A DNA stretch of 64,000 nt from a virus, in the IMG/VR virus record IMGVR_UViG_3300048924_000191, positions 126,001-190,000 of that record; one strand, 5' to 3'. The position numbers and the translations under genes were made by a program. Position 1 is the first letter of the stretch. The number at the start of each line of letters is the position of its first letter. The notes beneath the pieces were generated by a model, which saw only the letters and a program-made list of their open reading frames with translations, had not been told where the DNA came from and did no database searches. This document shows, piece by piece, positions 27,730 to 36,561 of the stretch.

Positions 27730-29465
27730 TACTTTCCGGAGTTCCGGATTTTGTGGCGGAGTAGGGTAAAAAACAGCTCGACCGTATTGACTTGTACCAA
27801 CGCAGGATGGTTGGCAATGTCGTCACCGGTGATCGACTTCCCGCACTCAGGGTTCGGGCAGCAGGTCTTCGGAATGGCGAACACGGCCAGGGTCATGTCG
27901 TTGATGAACTTACGGATCTCGGCAACGATACGCTGAGTCTGACCACCGTCGGCAGACAGATCGATCAGTTCCTGGTCCACCGCCTGGTCAGCGGCGTACT
28001 GTTCGTCAGGATCAGTCACGAGACGAGTCACTACGGTCTTCGGCGGAGCGTCGATGGTAGGGACGTGTTCGAAGGCCACGATCCAGTGAGCGTACGCCAT
28101 GATCAGCGCGATGTTGGCCTGACGCTCGATGAAGTCTTCACGTTCCCCGCGGTTGGCGTTGGAAACGATCAGGTCTTTCGCACCGTTGGTCAGGTTGGAC
28201 ATCCAGCTGCCGGCGATACGCTTGTACTGAGCAATGGTCGGCACTTGCAGACGCAGCTTATAACCACCGCCCAGATCCACCAGACGAGAGATGTCTGGAC
28301 GGGTCATGTCCTGGTAGTTGCGGATAGTGGCAACGTCGTGACGACCGCTGCGCTTGGTCATGAAGTTCTTCTGGTGTTCGGACACCCGTTCCCAGCGAAC
28401 GAACAGACCACGGCGCAATTGGATCTTGCGACGTACTACGGTACCGCAACCACCGTTGGACTTCAGGCAAGGACGCTCAAGAACAAAGCCGTCCGGATAC
28501 ATCGAAGCAGCTACACTACCGGCCAGAGGTTCGAGGTCTGTCAGCAGGACGACTTTCTCGAGGTCGGCTCGGTTGGTCGTACCCAGAGTGGACGAGATAA
28601 CACGGTCCAGGCAGAACTCAATCACCGGAATGTTCATGTAGATCTCGCTGGCACTCAGCGAGTACCCGAGCGTATCACGCGCCTGCTCAATCTTCTCGAG
28701 TGCGATCTTGGTCTCAAGACGCAGACCTTCGATAGCGCCTGGAGAAACGGTCTTCAGGTGCATGCCGGTACTCCACAGCGGAGTTGGGAACTCACCGGAC
28801 ATGCCAAGCGCGCCGCGCATCTTCAGACGTTCGTTATTGGAGTTCTCGAACGAGGTCTTGCCTGGAGCCAGGATGTGTTCGCCCACTTGCGGCAGGTTGG
28901 TCCACTGGTCCTGTTCGAAGAGGTCTTTACCAAGACCGTGACGCGCCATCTTCCGGAAATAGGAGATGGCAGCCATCGCAGTGCGTTCTTTCTCAGTTAC
29001 GAACAGAACGGTACCGCGATCGTCGATCGGAGCGCCCAGCAAGTGTCCACCCTGACCGACATCTACCAGTTTCTTACGTTTGGCTTGATGCCGCACGATA
29101 GTCGTGGTGATGTGGGTGTAGATCCGGTCGAGCATCTCGTGATCGTCGTTACCGGCGATGAACGAGCCTTTCTCGAGCAGCTTGTCGAGCTCTTCTTCGG
29201 TCGCTTCTTCGAAGATCTCAACACCGATGTCGATGTTGGGACTGGAGGTCATCTCGCCGCCGAAGACTTCTTCTTGCGGTTGATCTTCCAGCTCTGGATG
29301 GGTCGGCATGTTCTCGAGTTCAGCGAGCTGTTTTGCCAACTTGTCTTCGATCTCAGCTGCCGTCGGCTTGGGTGCTGATACTTGCTCTGCAGCTGGTGTA
29401 GGTGCAGCTTCGGCTGGAGTCACCGGTACTTCAGCGCCAGTATTTTCGTTTTCGTTTTCAGTCAC
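27729..29465 (-). CDS. Hypothetical protein with N-terminal Pro/Ala linker and Cys cluster
   Basis: 578 aa from a GTG overlapping the upstream stop (GTGA). Residues 1-45 are disordered and rich in Glu, Pro and Ala; 60-110 are acidic. Two Cys groups, CLKSNGGC (mid-protein) and CCPNPEC (535-541), could bind one zinc. The bulk is mixed alpha/beta. It is flanked by a coiled-coil protein before and a basic protein after. No family recognised; structural or assembly roles are both possible. Confidence 0.6.
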   Translation of the reverse strand: MTENENENTGAEVPVTPAEAAPTPAAEQVSAPKPTAAEIEDKLAKQLAELENMPTHPELEDQPQEEVFGGEMTSSPNIDIGVEIFEEATEEELDKLLEKGSFIAGNDDHEMLDRIYTHITTTIVRHQAKRKKLVDVGQGGHLLGAPIDDRGTVLFVTEKERTAMAAISYFRKMARHGLGKDLFEQDQWTNLPQVGEHILAPGKTSFENSNNERLKMRGALGMSGEFPTPLWSTGMHLKTVSPGAIEGLRLETKIALEKIEQARDTLGYSLSASEIYMNIPVIEFCLDRVISSTLGTTNRADLEKVVLLTDLEPLAGSVAASMYPDGFVLERPCLKSNGGCGTVVRRKIQLRRGLFVRWERVSEHQKNFMTKRSGRHDVATIRNYQDMTRPDISRLVDLGGGYKLRLQVPTIAQYKRIAGSWMSNLTNGAKDLIVSNANRGEREDFIERQANIALIMAYAHWIVAFEHVPTIDAPPKTVVTRLVTDPDEQYAADQAVDQELIDLSADGGQTQRIVAEIRKFINDMTLAVFAIPKTCCPNPECGKSITGDDIANHPALVQVNTVELFFTLLRHKIRNSGK

Positions 29466-29911
29466 GACGATGCCTCTTCAGTCGAAGATGGTTGCAGGAG
29501 TTCAGCGATCTGTTCGACCAGACCACCAGACACGTTCATCACCCGCTGGTTCAGCTCGATCGCCTCACCACCTACAGCAAAGCAACGAGTGTAGTGGTCG
29601 GCGTAATGGCGTGGGCGTGAGGGTCTGGATTGCAGAACCCGGTCTTGTTTTTCTTCCAGGCCTTTGAGTTCTTTCTTGAAACGTTCAGCGTCATCGTTGG
29701 CGGTGCCGGTAAGAACGAGGAGTTTCTTAATCCCATCCCGATCGCCGCGTGATGCCAGCACTTCGATACTGTCCGGCAACGTGCGGATGGACTCATCGAT
29801 CACGTCGATGGTTTCGCGCACAGCGTTTACCGAATTCTTGGTGTCTTCTTCAACTTGCGCAACATTGACCTTCTCGGTCGTATTGCGGCTGGTATAACGA
29901 CCGTCGGTCAT
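29462..29911 (-). CDS. Coiled-coil protein
   Basis: 149 aa with charged heptad-like helices at about 15-45 and 75-92 (AERFKKELKGLEEKQDRV), separated by a basic SRPSRPRHYADHYTR segment. It heads a three-gene unit linked by stop/start overlaps. The ATG follows AGAGG. The 87-base gap upstream is shared with a divergent plus-strand gene and is A/T-rich (CATATATAGGGG), so it probably holds promoters for both. Function unknown. Confidence 0.6.
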   Translation of the reverse strand: MTDGRYTSRNTTEKVNVAQVEEDTKNSVNAVRETIDVIDESIRTLPDSIEVLASRGDRDGIKKLLVLTGTANDDAERFKKELKGLEEKQDRVLQSRPSRPRHYADHYTRCFAVGGEAIELNQRVMNVSGGLVEQIAELLQPSSTEEASS

Positions 29912-29998
29912 GATTGGCCTCTACTATGAAGCGATTTGATTACCCATATATAGGGGCATAATTGTTCAATTTTTACGCACATCGATGGGAGCCGTCCG

Positions 29999-30910
29999 AT
30001 GGAAGAATCTGAGATCGTAGCAGCTGAAGGGCAGGACCTGCGTGGGGCGTATGCCAACGCTGCTACCGACATGATCGAAGAGCTGTGCTTCGGCCGTTGT
30101 GCCGAGGAATTGACGCGTTGTTACGTCCAGCTGAGTAACACCCTGTTAGGTTGCAACATGCCAGTCCACATGGACGAACTGGACATGCTGCGCAGCAAGA
30201 TGAACAGTCAGACCATCGACATCCTGGGCATTGTACCGGCGGTTGATGAGATCCTGCGGGTCGGTATTGCTCGCTCTCTGCTCAACCTGGGTATTGAGTT
30301 CGCTGACACCATCCGTATCGAAATGCTGGCTGAAGCCGCTGAACAGTTGTTGCTGTTCGATCCAACCGACAACCCAACGCTTATCAGCGAAACCATGGCT
30401 GATACCGAAGATGATGCAGACGCTCTCTGCCGTCTTCTGGAACTGATTGGTACGTACACCTACGACGATTGGTTTGAAGTCGTGGTTGACGTGGTGGATA
30501 CGTTCACCAAGAACCTGGTCAAGGTCTGCAATAAGGCTGAAGCATTCAACGAGTCGCCTGCTGGTGATCCTGAGTACCAGACCAAGTTGCTCCAGCGTAT
30601 CGGTCGGATGATGAAGGCCGCGGGCGATTCCTTCGCTGCTGACTTGGTTTCGAATCAGGTGGGTGTGGGTACTTCGCTCGAATCTCTGTATCAGGTGCAC
30701 GTTGGTCGTTATATCGACATGCAACCAGAGCAGGCGGTGGGTGAACTCTACGCATTGGCTGCCATGAGTTCTGAATCGTTCGAATCAGCTCAAGTCAGTA
30801 TCGGCAATTGCCTTGATGACCTCTACACTGACGGCATGGAGCGCGCTGCAGCCGAACGCGCCCGTGCTCGCATCCACGAGAGCTACAAGCCTGTCTTCGG
30901 GGATAACTGA
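29999..30910 (+). CDS. Hypothetical protein, acidic and helical
   Basis: 303-aa, strongly acidic, almost wholly helical protein. Near the C-terminus it carries SESFESAQVS, the same SFESAQV string seen at the processing site of the 434-aa head protein, plus SLESL. These could be chance S-x-E matches or true protease sites. Its TGA overlaps the ATG of the RNAP fragment downstream (TGATG), so the two are co-translated. No domain recognised. Confidence 0.6.
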   Translation: MEESEIVAAEGQDLRGAYANAATDMIEELCFGRCAEELTRCYVQLSNTLLGCNMPVHMDELDMLRSKMNSQTIDILGIVPAVDEILRVGIARSLLNLGIEFADTIRIEMLAEAAEQLLLFDPTDNPTLISETMADTEDDADALCRLLELIGTYTYDDWFEVVVDVVDTFTKNLVKVCNKAEAFNESPAGDPEYQTKLLQRIGRMMKAAGDSFAADLVSNQVGVGTSLESLYQVHVGRYIDMQPEQAVGELYALAAMSSESFESAQVSIGNCLDDLYTDGMERAAAERARARIHESYKPVFGDN

Positions 30911-32211
30911 TGGATAAGTACAACTTCTTCATCGGATCGATGAAGGCCAAGGCGCACTATCAGCGCCGTTGGATGCTCCGTGCGTTTACCGTGGTGTTGA
31001 CTCCTACTCGCAATGGTGGAGTCACACCGGAAGACCACTGGATGCTCCGCCACACTACACAGCACGTTGAAGTCTGTGTGCCGAACAATGGTCAGTTCGC
31101 CTGGGAAGTGCTGGAGGGCGCTAAGCCCTACGACATCCCGTTCGTCTACCACGATCCTGTTCCTCGGGTCATGGCAGGCGATGTAGAGAACCTCAAGCAG
31201 GACATCACTGACGCTACTTGGGGTGACCTGCTCTTCAACAGCCGTGTGCTCGTGTACGCAGCTGGCGAGAAGATCCCATACCGGATTGGTCCTATCGATC
31301 TCGGTAAGCTCGAGGAAGACATCATCTCGATCATGGTCTCCAACGTCCCTGAAGATCAGGAAGACGACAAGACCATCTACGTGCGCAACTACCAGCGCTT
31401 CGGGAAAGCGATCTCTGACCTTGCCGGTTATGAGATCTTCATCCCGTCCGTGACCGAGGCTGTTCTCCAAGCGCCCGCCGACAACGTCGAGCTGCGTGAT
31501 AAGTTGTTCGAGGAGAACAAGGACACGCTGGACGATCCGGTGACGCACGTCAAGATCCAAGATGCGCTGGTCAAGAACTACATCGACAAGTGCATCAAGG
31601 GAACTCCTGCCGAAGGCTTCCTCTACAAGACGAAGTCGCTCAACACGGCATTGAAGCGGATGTTCCTGATCCACGGTCCTGAGGCTGGGTTCAATGAGGG
31701 CGGTCGTGCCGTATTGGTACCGACCAGTCTTCAAGAACAGACCGACCTCAAGTACTACCCGGAGATGGTGAACTCGCTGCGTGCGGGTTCCTACTTCCGT
31801 GGTGCATTGACCGCAATGGCGGGTGAGGACGTTGACCTCTTCGGCCGTATCTTCCAGAACGCCAAGATCGTTCCTGGCTATTGCGGTACTCAGGATACGT
31901 GGTCGTTCCCGATCATTACGCGTAACCTGGGTCGTAACCTCCTCATCGATGGTGAGGTGGTGAAGATCACCCCAGAGAACATCGAAGGGTATCTGGGTAC
32001 CGTCCAACCATTGTTGTCTCCGATGTACTGTCTGACCGAGCACGGTGATATGTGTGAGGTGTGTGCGGGCAAGAAACTGACAGCATACAGGGATGGTGTG
32101 GGGTCCATGATGCAAGACATGCCGTCTACCATGATGGCCCGAATGATGGCTTCCGCTCACGCCAAGGCGCTCAAAACCGTGCGCCTGGACATCAAGAATT
32201 TCCTGAGGTAA
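30910..32211 (+). CDS. RNA polymerase beta-prime C-terminal fragment
   Basis: 433 aa that align by eye to the bridge-helix/trigger-loop and second zinc region of bacterial beta-prime. NSLRAGSYFRGALTAMAGED (288-307) matches the bridge-helix end. YCGTQ (C325) matches the conserved DCGT. C374, C382 and C385 (MYCLTEHGDMCEVC) match the other three ligands of the zinc site. After that, SMMQDMPSTMMARMM replaces the usual AAQSIGEPGTQLT. A second beta-prime C-terminal gene lies at 36562-38547. phiKZ has two RNAPs, one in the virion and one not, so this shorter copy may belong to the virion enzyme. That assignment is inference. Confidence 0.72.
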   Translation: MDKYNFFIGSMKAKAHYQRRWMLRAFTVVLTPTRNGGVTPEDHWMLRHTTQHVEVCVPNNGQFAWEVLEGAKPYDIPFVYHDPVPRVMAGDVENLKQDITDATWGDLLFNSRVLVYAAGEKIPYRIGPIDLGKLEEDIISIMVSNVPEDQEDDKTIYVRNYQRFGKAISDLAGYEIFIPSVTEAVLQAPADNVELRDKLFEENKDTLDDPVTHVKIQDALVKNYIDKCIKGTPAEGFLYKTKSLNTALKRMFLIHGPEAGFNEGGRAVLVPTSLQEQTDLKYYPEMVNSLRAGSYFRGALTAMAGEDVDLFGRIFQNAKIVPGYCGTQDTWSFPIITRNLGRNLLIDGEVVKITPENIEGYLGTVQPLLSPMYCLTEHGDMCEVCAGKKLTAYRDGVGSMMQDMPSTMMARMMASAHAKALKTVRLDIKNFLR

Positions 32212-33786
32212 ATGACCATGGGCAGAAAGAACAGGAACCGGAACAACGATGAAAACCTTAAGGACGATCAGTCTCTGGACGGCACTGGAATTGAGTCTGG
32301 CGCTGAAAATGCAACAGGCGAGCTGGTGGAAGGAGTTTCGGAGCAGCCACTGGATGAAACACTCGATCCGGTAGAGGATGAGGTCATTGACTTCTCCGAA
32401 CTGCCTGAGACTCCAGTTCTGCTGGAACCGGGTAGTCATTCCGCCGACCACGTCGCTCTGCAACCGACCGATGACGAACTGATCGTACTCGACGGTGACG
32501 ACGTCGTAGCCGAGACGCCGGTTGTCGAGCAAGAGGGCGGGCGTTATAAAGACATCCTCCTACACCCGGAACTGGCAGCAAATCGGCCGGTGCCTGAAAT
32601 CGATCTGGAATACGCCGGTATGCCCGGACTACCTCCTCAGGAAGCCGAAGTAGTTCAACCAACACCTGAGGTCGACGCTCCGGTGGCTGAGTTGACTGAA
32701 CCGGAGCCAGAAACTCCGGAGCCTGAGTCGACTGCACCAGCAGTGGTCGAGACGCCAGAGCCTGAACCTGAAGCTCCTCTGGAAGAAGCAGTTGAAGACG
32801 CTGCGCCGGAACGTAACCTGCGTCTGGAGCTCGCTCATGTCCTCCCTGCTCAAGCCCTCAAGGCCTGGCCTGAGAAACACCTGGTCCTCTTCGAGAAGAC
32901 CGGTGCGTGGCCTGAGAAGACCCGTCGGGGCAACTGGTTGGAAGACATTCGTCGTCAGGCCAACTTGAAAGACTGGCAGACCAGCGAACTCGAAGACTGG
33001 CTCGATGGCAAGATCGCTACGCCTCGTGGTGTGGACTCCGATCTGATCGTCGACGAGATCTTCCGCCGGTGGCGTCTGCCTGGCAACTGGACGCTGGATG
33101 CGGTACGTGCCTTCATCGCTACCGGTGAGAAACCAGGGTACACCAAAGACGGTGTACTGATCGAAGACCGTACCCGCGACACCGCGCCGATCTCCCACTG
33201 GACCTATCTGGAACTGCGCGCTGCGCTGCTGGGTCAGATCGAAGTCCGTCACGAACGTAAAGATGTGGTCGCCCAGTTCCGTACCCGCCTGGGTCTGCGG
33301 GATAGCTACTCCGAAGAGAAGCTGCTGGCCGACCTCGACAAGTCTCAGACCGAGGTCAATATGGACATGGTTGTACTGAAACACAAGCTGGAAGAATACA
33401 AGACTGCGATGACGCAGCACGGCCCTCACCTGACCGAGGCTACCGCGGCCAAGGCTCAGCTGATGCTTTACAAGGTCATTCGTGACGTGATGAAGCAAGA
33501 CCCAGCAACCTTCGCTGAAGGCTGGCTGATCATCCTCAACTGGATCAACGTCGAGTACAACACCCTGTTCAACATGGGTCGTGCGTACTACGGCTGGAGT
33601 AAGATCAGTCTCTCCAAGCCTGCGCTGACCAGCTTCGAAGAACTGCTGGGTCTGATGATCGACACCCGCACCCCTGCTGCTCGCATGGCCGGTACTGGGT
33701 TCCGCAACGTCGAAACCATCCTGCGCCACATCCCGAGCGAGGAAGAGCGTCAGAATATCATTCAGTTCTACGCCAAGCCTTTCTAA
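32212..33786 (+). CDS. Hypothetical protein with long acidic N-terminus
   Basis: 524 aa. After a basic start (GRKNRNRNN), residues about 15-195 are disordered and rich in Glu, Pro and Thr. From about 200 to the end it is helical and globular, with two similar Trp-containing repeats near 215-260 (KAWPEKHLVLFEKTGAWPEK). It directly follows the RNAP fragment; two ATGs (32212, 32218) are possible after GAGG. Size alone would suit the fifth subunit of a phiKZ-type RNAP, but no sequence evidence supports that. Confidence 0.6.
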   Translation: MTMGRKNRNRNNDENLKDDQSLDGTGIESGAENATGELVEGVSEQPLDETLDPVEDEVIDFSELPETPVLLEPGSHSADHVALQPTDDELIVLDGDDVVAETPVVEQEGGRYKDILLHPELAANRPVPEIDLEYAGMPGLPPQEAEVVQPTPEVDAPVAELTEPEPETPEPESTAPAVVETPEPEPEAPLEEAVEDAAPERNLRLELAHVLPAQALKAWPEKHLVLFEKTGAWPEKTRRGNWLEDIRRQANLKDWQTSELEDWLDGKIATPRGVDSDLIVDEIFRRWRLPGNWTLDAVRAFIATGEKPGYTKDGVLIEDRTRDTAPISHWTYLELRAALLGQIEVRHERKDVVAQFRTRLGLRDSYSEEKLLADLDKSQTEVNMDMVVLKHKLEEYKTAMTQHGPHLTEATAAKAQLMLYKVIRDVMKQDPATFAEGWLIILNWINVEYNTLFNMGRAYYGWSKISLSKPALTSFEELLGLMIDTRTPAARMAGTGFRNVETILRHIPSEEERQNIIQFYAKPF

Positions 33787-33788
33787 GC

Positions 33789-33830
33789 AAAAAAAAGAAA
33801 GCTACAGCCCGGGCGTAATGCCCGGGCTGT
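33789..33830 (-). terminator. Intrinsic terminator, minus strand
   Basis: An 11-bp stem (33804-33814 with 33820-33830) is followed on the minus strand by TTTC and eight T (33796-33789). It is preceded by GACGGCATA next to the stop of the 333-aa gene. Confidence 0.88.
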
Positions 33831-33836
33831 ATGCCG

Positions 33837-34838
33837 TCAAAGCATGTACTGACGAGGGTCAGTCTTACCAGCACAGAACATCTCGAGGAAATGAACCGTG
33901 TGTTCAGGCGTATCCATGTCGTCAATTGGGAACGGCTTAGGGGCAAGACGTCGCGATGTAATACCTTCACGGATCTCGGCTTCTGGTTTATCTTCGCATT
34001 GTTTACAGGCGATGTAGCCGGTACCAATCCACCAGCCGTTCTTCATACTGCGCTTTTTCGTGAAGAGCGCTTTAGTGCAGCATTTGGGAAACCCGTAGTA
34101 GACGCCATGACAATACGCTTTATAGTCGGACTTCCTGACGTATACGGCGTAGAGCGTGCCCGTCGTCTCGTTGTATAGGACTATCTCCGAGCTCTCAAGA
34201 TCCTCTTCAACACCGTTACGTAACATCGAGTAGTGCTGTCGATGTAAATCGAGATACGTACCTTCTTCAAACGGTAGGTTGGTAAGTACTGCCAATCTTT
34301 CGATTTGTTCTGGCGTCACCTTACTCCCTTTCGGTTTACGGCCGTTGCTGGACAACTTACCTTTATGCGAAACTAACCGGTATATGTGCACATCACCCAC
34401 AGCGGTGGTATCAGGCGATTCAAAGACGGTACGTTCGAAGATCTTACCTCGAGTTTCCCGTTCCTGAGGTTCTTTGCCAAATAATAGCCATTCAATCAGA
34501 TCTCTCGCAACGTCATCGACCTGATGTTCGCTGTATTCGATGCGAGTTACTCGACCTACCGCCTGGTTCGAAGTACGGTCGTATTCACTGCTGGGACCGT
34601 AGTTGATTGCGATCCCGTCACACACTCGTTCTTCGGTCAGGTTTGCTGATCGTTTACTGCGGGTGGTGGCGAAATGCAGTCCGGTTACCGCAAGGGTGTT
34701 GAATCCCGTAACTTCAATAGCGTCATTCGACCCATCTTCATCTTCTGCATACTGTCCCCAAATGCTCAACATGCGTTCGTGAACACGTAGTGCTGTCTTC
34801 AATCCTGGACTCATGAAAATATACGGTCTATCCGACAT
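33837..34838 (-). CDS. Hypothetical protein with Cys/His motif
   Basis: 333 aa from the ATG at 34838 (AGGGGG upstream; the longer reading to 34856 has no site). The C-terminal third contains CHGVYYGFPKCCTKALF (C-H-G-x5-P-x-C-C) and later CKQCED, a possible metal- or thiol-based centre. The N-terminal half is mixed. It follows the helicase gene and ends in a strong terminator. I do not recognise the family. Confidence 0.6.
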   Translation of the reverse strand: MSDRPYIFMSPGLKTALRVHERMLSIWGQYAEDEDGSNDAIEVTGFNTLAVTGLHFATTRSKRSANLTEERVCDGIAINYGPSSEYDRTSNQAVGRVTRIEYSEHQVDDVARDLIEWLLFGKEPQERETRGKIFERTVFESPDTTAVGDVHIYRLVSHKGKLSSNGRKPKGSKVTPEQIERLAVLTNLPFEEGTYLDLHRQHYSMLRNGVEEDLESSEIVLYNETTGTLYAVYVRKSDYKAYCHGVYYGFPKCCTKALFTKKRSMKNGWWIGTGYIACKQCEDKPEAEIREGITSRRLAPKPFPIDDMDTPEHTVHFLEMFCAGKTDPRQYML

Positions 34839-34860
34839 TTCTGCCCCCTGCAACATAAAG

Positions 34861-34883
34861 CCAGGGCAGTAGACCTGCCCTGG
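34861..34883 (-). terminator. Hairpin between helicase and 333-aa gene
   Basis: A 9-bp stem (34861-34869 with 34875-34883) with a 5-base loop lies just past the helicase stop. CTTTATG follows on the minus strand, not a full T-run. Confidence 0.6.
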
Positions 34884-34886
34884 AAA

Positions 34887-36428
34887 TCAAATGGAAAATG
34901 GTGCCATGTCAGTGCATTGAGCCTTGACTTTATTCTTGAAGTAGTCCCTCTTGGCTTCGTGATACGTGACGTGCTTATCGATCGTCTGACATACGAAGTA
35001 ACAGAACTCCGCATCGACGTCCGGCCAGTCACGCAACGGTCGTGTGCGCAACATCGCCTGTTCGTTGGACTCCCACGAGTTCAGTGCGATCGTCATGAGA
35101 CTTACGCGCAGGTTCGGGATGTCTACCGCTGTACCGCAAGACAGCACGGTACTGACGATAATGTCAGCGTTCTTCAGGACCTCATCTTTGACCTTCTGCT
35201 TCTCGGTACTGACGTAGATACCGATCTTCAGGTGAGGCCAGAGTTTCTGTAGCTGCTTGACCACGACTTGGCAGAATTTGATCGTCGAACAGAACACGAG
35301 CATCTTCTGTCCAGGTGAGCGCACCGAGACGTACTTGATGTTCACGTAGTACGCAATCATATCCACGTACATCTTGAGACGATCGCGGTTCTTAGCCAGC
35401 TGCAGAGTTTCTTCGAACTTGGCGTGGTTATACGCCCCACCGTAGCCCGTGCACTTGATGGAGTTCATCTGCTTCAGCTGATACATGCAGGCGGTCACAA
35501 CGATGTACTTGTTGTAGTAGTCTGCCGTAAAGCGCTGAGACGTCGGGAACATCAGGTCGCGCATCCGAGTCTTGAATGGGTCCTGAGTTTCCAGGGTACC
35601 GGACAAGTTGACGAACTTGTGGATGTGCAGATACGAGAAGAACTTCATGATCGCATGCGTGAACTGGTGAGCCTCGTCCAGTACCCCAAGACCAATCCCC
35701 AACTTGTGGAAGAAGTCAATGGGGGCGATCGGATACATGTCCGTGGTGCCGTATTGCTCAAACGACTCCAGGTACAGCGATAGCGTCTTGGTCGAGAAGA
35801 ACAACGTCTTGGCAGCCAAACTACCTTCGAGCGCGTCCTCCATGATGGAGTTCATTGCCGAACCGCCGGAAATCTCCAGCAACTCTCCTTTCTTATAAAC
35901 GAAGGAGTCTTCCATGTCCGGAATCCATCGGTCGATGTAACTCGACTTCATGATACAACCGGTCCGCAGTTGAGTGCGGTACATGGCGTGTTTGGAAATC
36001 TCGGTCTTACCACCACCTGCTTGCAGGTTGATGATTTTGTTGTGCGGGTTATTGACATCGTCCAGGATGTGGTCGATGCATTTGATCTGGTGTTCTTTTG
36101 GGTCCCAGAGGTGCGTCTTCTCCAACTGGATGATTGAGCGCTCATCAACGACCGGCTTCCAACGAAACACTTTGATGTTCGTCTTAGGGACGCCGTAGAA
36201 CATGATGGTGCGCAGGAAGTCGTTTGCCAGATTGATGTGGAACCGTGCGTAGGTCCCATGCTCATCTCTGGAGTAGAATTCCTTGTCGGGTATCCAGTGT
36301 TTGCGTCCCCCTTCGTAGGACATCTTTTTGGACACGAGATTGCGCGAAACGTATTGTTCGATTGCGATACGCTCGTCTCGCGACATCTCGGTCACACAGA
36401 AGTTGTGACTGTATACGTCGATCCTCAA
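34887..36428 (-). CDS. SF2 DNA/RNA helicase
   Basis: 513 aa with the SF2 set in order. Motif I is QAGGGKT (136-142), II DEAH (251-254) and III SGT (276-278). The motif IV region is MLVFCST (376-382). Motif V is STVLSCGTAVDIP (426-438) and VI lies in NEQAMLRTRPLR (455-466). The layout resembles UvsW-type phage helicases, which remodel recombination intermediates and forks, but the specific role is open. The start appears to be TTG at 36428 with GGGAG 7 bases upstream; no ATG nearby fits. It lies downstream of two RNAP genes. Confidence 0.8.
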   Translation of the reverse strand: MRIDVYSHNFCVTEMSRDERIAIEQYVSRNLVSKKMSYEGGRKHWIPDKEFYSRDEHGTYARFHINLANDFLRTIMFYGVPKTNIKVFRWKPVVDERSIIQLEKTHLWDPKEHQIKCIDHILDDVNNPHNKIINLQAGGGKTEISKHAMYRTQLRTGCIMKSSYIDRWIPDMEDSFVYKKGELLEISGGSAMNSIMEDALEGSLAAKTLFFSTKTLSLYLESFEQYGTTDMYPIAPIDFFHKLGIGLGVLDEAHQFTHAIMKFFSYLHIHKFVNLSGTLETQDPFKTRMRDLMFPTSQRFTADYYNKYIVVTACMYQLKQMNSIKCTGYGGAYNHAKFEETLQLAKNRDRLKMYVDMIAYYVNIKYVSVRSPGQKMLVFCSTIKFCQVVVKQLQKLWPHLKIGIYVSTEKQKVKDEVLKNADIIVSTVLSCGTAVDIPNLRVSLMTIALNSWESNEQAMLRTRPLRDWPDVDAEFCYFVCQTIDKHVTYHEAKRDYFKNKVKAQCTDMAPFSI

Positions 36429-36517
36429 AGCCCATCTCCCGTAGTCTACAACGACCCAGCAGAGAAGCAGGGCCTATCATTCCATTAGTATCTCCCGTAG
36501 CTCCTTACTGTATTGGG

Positions 36518-36559
36518 CAAAAGAAGAAACACTAGGGGAGGGTTGCCCCTCCCCTAGTG
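36518..36559 (-). terminator. Intrinsic terminator, minus strand
   Basis: A 13-bp stem (36530-36542 with 36547-36559) is followed on the minus strand by TTTCTTCTTTT. It separates the RNAP beta-prime gene from the helicase. The rest of the gap to 36429 shows no clear promoter. Confidence 0.85.
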
Positions 36560-36561
36560 GA

